A stretch of DNA of 64,000 bases, from positions 28,936,176 through 29,000,175 of the forward strand of contig CM036771.1 of assembly GCA_020796225.1 (NCBI GenBank), given 5' to 3'. Source of the DNA: Arion vulgaris. Lineage: Eukaryota; Mollusca; Gastropoda; Stylommatophora; Arionidae. Below the pieces are notes generated by a model that was not told the DNA's origin, searched no databases, and saw nothing but the letters and a program-made list of their open reading frames with translations. The translations under genes and the position numbers were made by a program. Positions 57,360 through 64,000 of the stretch are shown piece after piece. How positions within the stretch are numbered: position 1 is the stretch's first letter; the number at the start of each line of letters is the position of its first letter.

Positions 57360-57591
57360 CGTGTTATATCGTGTTACAGGAAATCACCATCAACCACAGT
57401 AATCGAGTCATCGATTTTCTAGGCACCCATTATACGTTCAGTAGTTTGTCATTGCTTTCTGTACGGTGAGGTCTATTTTTACCTTCGGAAAAGCCATGAT
57501 AATGAATTTGCTCCCAAACTGCACGACGCGGAGTTTGAACTAGGTACACCTGTGTTGTGGTTGAACTCACTACCACTTAAGCTACATACAT
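57360..57591 (-). mobile_element. SINE-B copy 3, tRNA-derived, source of the satellite monomer
   Basis: On the minus strand, 57591 to about 57521 forms a tRNA-like head. The A box 'TAGCTTAAGTGG' is at 57584-57573 (11 of 12 consensus positions) and the B box 'AGTTCAAACTC' at 57541-57531 (about 9 of 11), spaced 43 bases apart as in tRNA genes. The body continues with 'aactactgaacgtataat' (near 57442-57425) and 'ttactgtggttgatggtg' (near 57403-57386), shared with the SINE-B copies at 33380 and 38655. No ORF. The first 37 bases of this SINE are part of every monomer of the adjoining satellite. Confidence 0.75.
57531..57584 (-). promoter_or_regulatory. Split pol III promoter (A and B boxes) of the SINE
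   Basis: A box at 57584-57573, B box at 57541-57531, read on the minus strand. Both are close to the tRNA consensus. In the satellite only the A-box half is repeated; the B box occurs once, here. Confidence 0.65.
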
Positions 57592-60500
57592 CCATTTAGT
57601 ATAGGAAAACTACAACTTTATTTCATGCGCTAGTTGTGGTTGAACTCACTACCACTTAAGCTACATACATCCATTTAGTATAGGAAAACTACAACTTTAT
57701 TTCATGCGCTAGTTGTGGTTGAACTCACTACCACTTAAGCTACATACATCCATTTAGTATAGGAAAACTACAACTTTATTTCACGCGCTAGTTGTGGTTG
57801 AACTCACTACCACTTAAGCTACATACATCCATTTAGTATAGGAAAACTACAACTTTATTTTACGCGCTAGTTGTGGTTGAACTCACTACCACTTAAGCTA
57901 CATACATCCATTTAGTATAGGAAAACTACAACTTTATTTCATGCGCTAGTTGTGGTTGAACTCACTACCACTTAAGCTACATACATCCATTTAGTATAGG
58001 AAAACTACAACTTTATTTCATGCGCTAGTTGTGGTTGAACTCACTACCACTTAAGCTACATACATCCATTTAGTATAGGAAAACTACAACTTTATTTCAC
58101 GCGCTAGTTGTGGTTGAACTCACTACTACTTAAGCTACATACATCCATTTAGTATAGGAAAACTACAACTTTATTTCACGCGCTAGTTGTGGTTGAACTC
58201 ACTACTACTTAAGCTACATACATCCATTTAGTATAGGAAAACTACAACTTTATTTCACGCGCTAGTTGTGGTTGAACTCACTACTACTTAAGCTACATAC
58301 ATCCATTTAGTATAGGAAAACTACAACTTTATTTTACGCGCTAGTTGTGGTTGAACTCACTACCACTTAAGCTACATACATCCATTTAGTATAGGAAAAC
58401 TACAACTTTATTTCATGCGCTAGTTGTGGTTGAACTCACTACCACTTAAGCTACATACATCCATTTAGTATAGGAAAACTACAACTTTATTTCATGCGCT
58501 AGTTGTGGTTGAACTCACTACCACTTAAGCTACATACATCCATTTAGTATAGGAAAACTACAACTTTATTTCACGCGCTAGTTGTGGTTGAACTCACTAC
58601 TACTTAAGCTACATACATCCATTTAGTATAGGAAAACTACAACTTTATTTCACGCGCTAGTTGTGGTTGAACTCACTACTACTTAAGCTACATACATCCA
58701 TTTAGTATAGGAAAACTACAACTTTATTTCACGCGCTAGTTGTGGTTGAACTCACTACTACTTTAAACTACATACATCCATTTAGTATAGGAAAACTACA
58801 ACTTTATTTTACGCGCTAGTTGTGGTTGAACTCACTACCACTTAAGCTACATACATCCATTTAGTATAGGAAAACTACAACTTTATTTTACGCGCTAGTT
58901 GTGGTTGAACTCACTACCACTTAAGCTACATACATCCATTTAGTATAGGAAAACTACAACTTTATTTTACGCGCTAGTTGTGGTTGAACTCACTACCACT
59001 TAAGCTACATACATCCATTTAGTATAGGAAAACTACAACTTTATTTCACGCGCTAGTTGTGGTTGAACTCACTACCACTTAAGCTACATACATCCATTTA
59101 GTATAGGAAAACTACAACTTTATTTCACGCGCTAGTTGTGGTTGAACTCACTACCACTTAAGCTACATACATCCATTTAGTATAGGAAAACTACAACTTT
59201 ATTTCACGCGCTAGTTGTGGTTGAACTCACTACCACTTAAGCTACATACATCCATTTAGTATAGGAAAACTACAACTTTATTTCACGCGCTAGTTGTGGT
59301 TGAACTCACTACTACTTAAGCTACATACATCCATTTAGTATAGGAAAACTACAACTTTATTTCACGCGCTAGTTGTGGTTGAACTCACTACTACTTAAGC
59401 TACATACATCCATTTAGTATAGGAAAACTACAACTTTATTTTACGCGCTAGTTGTGGTTGAACTCACTACCACTTAAGCTACATACATCCATTTAGTATA
59501 GGAAAACTACAACTTTATTTCACGCGCTAGTTGTGGTTGAACTCTTTACCACTTAAGCTACATACATCCATTTAGTATAGGAAAACTACAACTTTATTTC
59601 ATGCGCTAGTTGTGGTTGAACTCACTACCACTTAAGCTACATACATCCATTTAGTATAGGAAAACTACAACTTTATTTCACGCGCTAGTTGTGGTTGAAC
59701 TCACTACTACTTAAGCTACATACATCCATTTAGTATAGGAAAACTACAACTTTATTTCACGCGCTAGTTGTGGTTGAACTCACTACTACTTAAGCTACAT
59801 ACATCCATTTAGTATAGGAAAACTACAACTTTATTTCACGCGCTAGTTGTGGTTGAACTCACTACTACTTAAGCTACATACATCCATTTAGTATAGGAAA
59901 ACTACAACTTTATTTTACGCGCTAGTTGTGGTTGAACTCACTACCACTTAAGCTACATACATCCATTTAGTATAGGAAAACTACAACTTTATTTTACGCG
60001 CTAGTTGTGGTTGAACTCACTACCACTTAAGATACATACATCCATTTAGTATAGGAAAACTACAACTTTATTTCACGCGCTAGTTGTGGTTGAACTCACT
60101 ACCACTTAAGCTACATACATCCATTTAGTATAGGAAAACTACAACTTTATTTCACGCGCTAGTTGTGGTTGAACTCACTACCACTTAAGCTACATACATC
60201 CATTTAGTATAGGAAAACTACAACTTTATTTCACGCGCTAGTTGTGGTTGAACTCACTACCACTTAAGCTACATACATCCATTTAGTATAGGAAAACTAC
60301 AACTTTATTTCACGCGCTAGTTGTGGTTGAACTCACTACTACTTAAGCTACATACATCCATTTAGTATAGGAAAACTACAACTTTATTTCAGGCGCTAGT
60401 TGTGGTTGAACTCACTACTACTTAAGCTACATACATCCATTTAGTATAGGAAAACTACAACTTTATTTCATGCGCTAGTTGTGGTTGAACTCACTACTAC

Positions 60501-63500
60501 TTAAGCTACATACATCCATTTAGTATAGGAAAACTACAACTTTATTTCACGCGCTAGTTGTGGTTGAACTCACTACTACTTAAGCTACATACATCCATTT
60601 AGTATAGGAAAACTACAACTTTATTTCATGCGCTAGTTGTGGTTGAACTCACTACTACTTAAGCTACATACATCCATTTAGTATAGGAAAACTACAACTT
60701 TATTTCACGCGCTAGTTGTGGTTGAACTCACTACCACTTAAGCTACATACATCCATTTAGTATAGGAAAACTACAACTTTATTTCACGCGCTAGTTGTGG
60801 TTGAACTCACTACTACTTAAGCTACATACATCCATTTAGTATAGGAAAACTACAACTTTATTTCACGCGCTAGTTGTGGTTGAACTCACTACTACTTAAG
60901 CTACATACATCCATTTAGTATAGGAAAACTACAACTTTATTTCATGCGCTAGTTGTGGTTGAACTCACTACTACTTAAGCTACATACATCCATTTAGTAT
61001 AGGAAAACTACAACTTTATTTCACGCGCTAGTTGTGGTTGAACTCACTACTACTTAAGCTACATACATCCATTTAGTATAGGAAAACTACAACTTTATTT
61101 CAGGCGCTAGTTGTGGTTGAACTCACTACCATAAGCTACATACATCCATTTAGTATAGGAAAACTACAACTTTATTTCACGCGCTAGTTGTGGTTGAACT
61201 CACTACTACTTAAGCTACATACATCCATTTAGTATAGGAAAACTACAACTTTATTTCACGCGCTAGTTGTGGTTGAACTCACTACCACTTAAGCTACATA
61301 CATCCATTTAGTATAGGAAAACTACAACTTTATTTCACGCGCTAGTTGTGGTTGAACTCACTACCACTTAAGCTACATACATCCATTTAGTATAGGAAAA
61401 CTACAACTTTATTTCACGCGCTAGTTGTGGTTGAACTCACTACCACTTAAGCTACATACATCCATTTAGTATAGGAAAACTACAACTTTATTTCACGCGC
61501 TAGTTGTGGTTGAACTCACTACTACTTAAGCTACATACATCCATTTAGTATAGGAAAACTACAACTTTATTTCACGCGCTAGTTGTGGTTGAACTCACTA
61601 CTACTTAAGCTACATACATCCATTTAGTATAGGAAAACTACAACTTTATTTCATGCGCTAGTTGTGGTTGAACTCACTACTACTTAAGCTACATACATCC
61701 ATTTAGTATAGGAAAACTACAACTTTATTTCACGCGCTAGTTGTGGTTGAACTCACTACTACTTAAGCTACATACATCCATTTAGTATAGGAAAACTACA
61801 ACTTTATTTCACGCGCTAGTTGTGGTTGAACTCACTACCACTTAAGCTACATACATCCATTTAGTATAGGAAAACTACAACTTTATTTCATGCGCTAGTT
61901 GTGGTTGAACTCACTACTACTTAAGCTACATACATCCATTTAGTATAGGAAAACTACAACTTTATTTCACGCGCTAGTTGTGGTTGAACTCACTACTACT
62001 TAAGCTACATACATCCATTTAGTATAGGAAAACTACAACTTTATTTCACGCGCTAGTTGTGGTTGAACTCACTACTACTTAAGCTACATACATCCATTTA
62101 GTATAGGAAAACTACAACTTTATTTCACGCGCTAGTTGTGGTTGAACTCACTACCACTTAAGCTACATACATCCATTTAGTATAGGAAAACTACAACTTT
62201 ATTTCACGCGCTAGTTGTGGTTGAACTCACTACTACTTAAGCTACATACATCCATTTAGTATAGGAAAACTACAACTTTATTTCACGCGCTAGTTGTGGT
62301 TGAACTCACTACTACTTAAGCTACATACATCCATTTAGTATAGGAAAACTACAACTTTATTTCATGCGCTAGTTGTGGTTGAACTCACTACTACTTAAGC
62401 TACATACATCCATTTAGTATAGGAAAACTACAACTTTATTTCACGCGCTAGTTGTGGTTGAACTCACTACTACTTAAGCTACATACATCCATTTAGTATA
62501 GGAAAACTACAACTTTATTTCATGCGCTAGTTGTGGTTGAACTCACTACTACTTAAGCTACATACATCCATTTAGTATAGGAAAACTACAACTTTATTTC
62601 ACGCGCTAGTTGTGGTTGAACTCACTACCACTTAAGCTACATACATCCATTTAGTATAGGAAAACTACAACTTTATTTCACGCGCTAGTTGTGGTTGAAC
62701 TCACTACTACTTAAGCTACATACATCCATTTAGTATAGGAAAACTACAACTTTATTTCACGCGCTAGTTGTGGTTGAACTCACTACTACTTAAGCTACAT
62801 ACATCCATTTAGTATAGGAAAACTACAACTTTATTTCATGCGCTAGTTGTGGTTGAACTCACTACTACTTAAGCTACATACATCCATTTAGTATAGGAAA
62901 ACTACAACTTTATTTCACGCGCTAGTTGTGGTTGAACTCACTACTACTTAAGCTACATACATCCATTTAGTATAGGAAAACTACAACTTTATTTCACGCG
63001 CTAGTTGTGGTTGAACTCACTACCACTTAAGCTACATACATCCATTTAGTATAGGAAAACTACAACTTTATTTCACGCGCTAGTTGTGGTTGAACTCACT
63101 ACTACTTAAGCTACATACATCCATTTAGTATAGGAAAACTACAACTTTATTTCACGCGCTAGTTGTGGTTGAACTCACTACCACTTAAGCTACATACATC
63201 CATTTAGTATAGGAAAACTACAACTTTATTTCACGCGCTAGTTGTGGTTGAACTCACTACCACTTAAGCTACATACATCCATTTAGTATAGGAAAACTAC
63301 AACTTTATTTCACGCGCTAGTTGTGGTTGAACTCACTACCACTTAAGCTACATACATCCATTTAGTATAGGAAAACTACAACTTTATTTCACGCGCTAGT
63401 TGTGGTTGAACTCACTACTACTTAAGCTACATACATCCATTTAGTATAGGAAAACTACAACTTTATTTCACGCGCTAGTTGTGGTTGAACTCACTACTAC

Positions 63501-64000
63501 TTAAGCTACATACATCCATTTAGTATAGGAAAACTACAACTTTATTTCATGCGCTAGTTGTGGTTGAACTCACTACTACTTAAGCTACATACATCCATTT
63601 AGTATAGGAAAACTACAACTTTATTTCACGCGCTAGTTGTGGTTGAACTCACTACTACTTAAGCTACATACATCCATTTAGTATAGGAAAACTACAACTT
63701 TATTTCACGCGCTAGTTGTGGTTGAACTCACTACCACTTAAGCTACATACATCCATTTAGTATAGGAAAACTACAACTTTATTTCATGCGCTAGTTGTGG
63801 TTGAACTCACTACTACTTAAGCTACATACATCCATTTAGTATAGGAAAACTACAACTTTATTTCACGCGCTAGTTGTGGTTGAACTCACTACTACTTAAG
63901 CTACATACATCCATTTAGTATAGGAAAACTACAACTTTATTTCACGCGCTAGTTGTGGTTGAACTCACTACCACTTAAGCTACATACATCCATTTAGTAT
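57554..64000. repeat. 79-bp satellite array, about 82 copies, open to the right
   Basis: Near-identical 79-bp monomers beginning 'gttgtggttgaactcact' and ending 'tttatttcacgcgcta'. Variation is concentrated at two places: 'ctaccact' or 'ctactact', and 'cacgcgc', 'catgcgc', 'tacgcgc' or 'caggcgc'. Their combinations form higher-order blocks. The monomer contains an inverted repeat ('tacaact' and 'agttgtg' around a 14-base loop) and the A box of the adjoining SINE. Three monomers show small changes (58762, 59544, 61127). There are no variable spacers and no coding potential. The array continues past the end of the window. Confidence 0.97.

Noticed and set aside
57554..64000. CRISPR-like array
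   Set aside because: Units are 79-bp monomers with no variable spacers; this is a eukaryotic satellite.
57554..64000. Tandem tRNA genes
   Set aside because: Only the A-box half of a tRNA-like sequence is repeated. There is no B box, no acceptor stem and no complete cloverleaf in the monomer.

Overview
The window looks like a gene-poor, AT-rich stretch of an animal (metazoan) genome, almost certainly an invertebrate. No complete host gene is visible. It holds decayed non-LTR retrotransposons (LINEs), two SINE families, remnants of DNA transposons, a possible LTR element and six tandem-repeat arrays. The LINE repertoire (endonuclease-RT-RNase H elements of the I type, RTE-like elements, a CR1-like fragment) together with tRNA-derived SINEs and a ZMYM1-like hAT transposase suits a mollusc or other lophotrochozoan, but the sequence alone does not fix the phylum.

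Layout. 1-2690: CpG-rich minisatellite with a 9-bp periodicity, open to the left. 2691-8090: a CATC/AATAAA minisatellite of about 38 bp, split by a 5'-truncated LINE (4058-6150) and a SINE (7653-7952). 8406-9682: CR1-like LINE fragment. 10957-11990: broken transposase-like gene. 12540-17050: RNase H fragment, then an RTE-like LINE interrupted by a 3.4-kb I-type LINE (13580-17012), itself interrupted by a SINE (16269-16517). 17440-17690: second SINE with clear target duplications. 18850-19420: RTE-like. 20300-22520: hAT (ZMYM1-like) pseudogene. 22860-28676: a possible LTR retroelement bounded by diverged repeats. 28677-40000: mostly unannotatable AT-rich DNA with scattered SINEs, LINE fragments and AT microsatellites. 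40040-42690: a low-confidence coding stretch followed by a purine- and homopolymer-rich tract that resembles poorly resolved sequence. 42715-46555: RTE-like and RNase H LINE fragments. 47560-48530: 15-bp minisatellite. 49370-50525: LINE 3' fragments. 50596-51893: a 29-bp array that changes into a 16-bp array. 52715-56933: an apparently full-length 4.2-kb I-type LINE inside an RTE-like copy. 57360-57591: tRNA-derived SINE, which runs directly into a 79-bp satellite (57554-64000, about 82 copies, open to the right).

How the parts relate. Three I-type LINEs share a 3' terminal GATCGC(R)AGAAG-type motif, and the SINEs end in nearly the same tail, so the LINEs are good candidates for the machinery that moved the SINEs. 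The full-length LINE starts with adjoining ETS-like and YY1-like sites at its very 5' end, an arrangement known from the human L1 promoter. The 79-bp satellite monomer appears to be the 5' half of a tRNA-derived SINE (with the A box) fused to its flanking DNA. Nothing here is an intact coding system: every LINE ORF has frameshifts or stops, so the window reads as a record of nested transposition and satellite growth.
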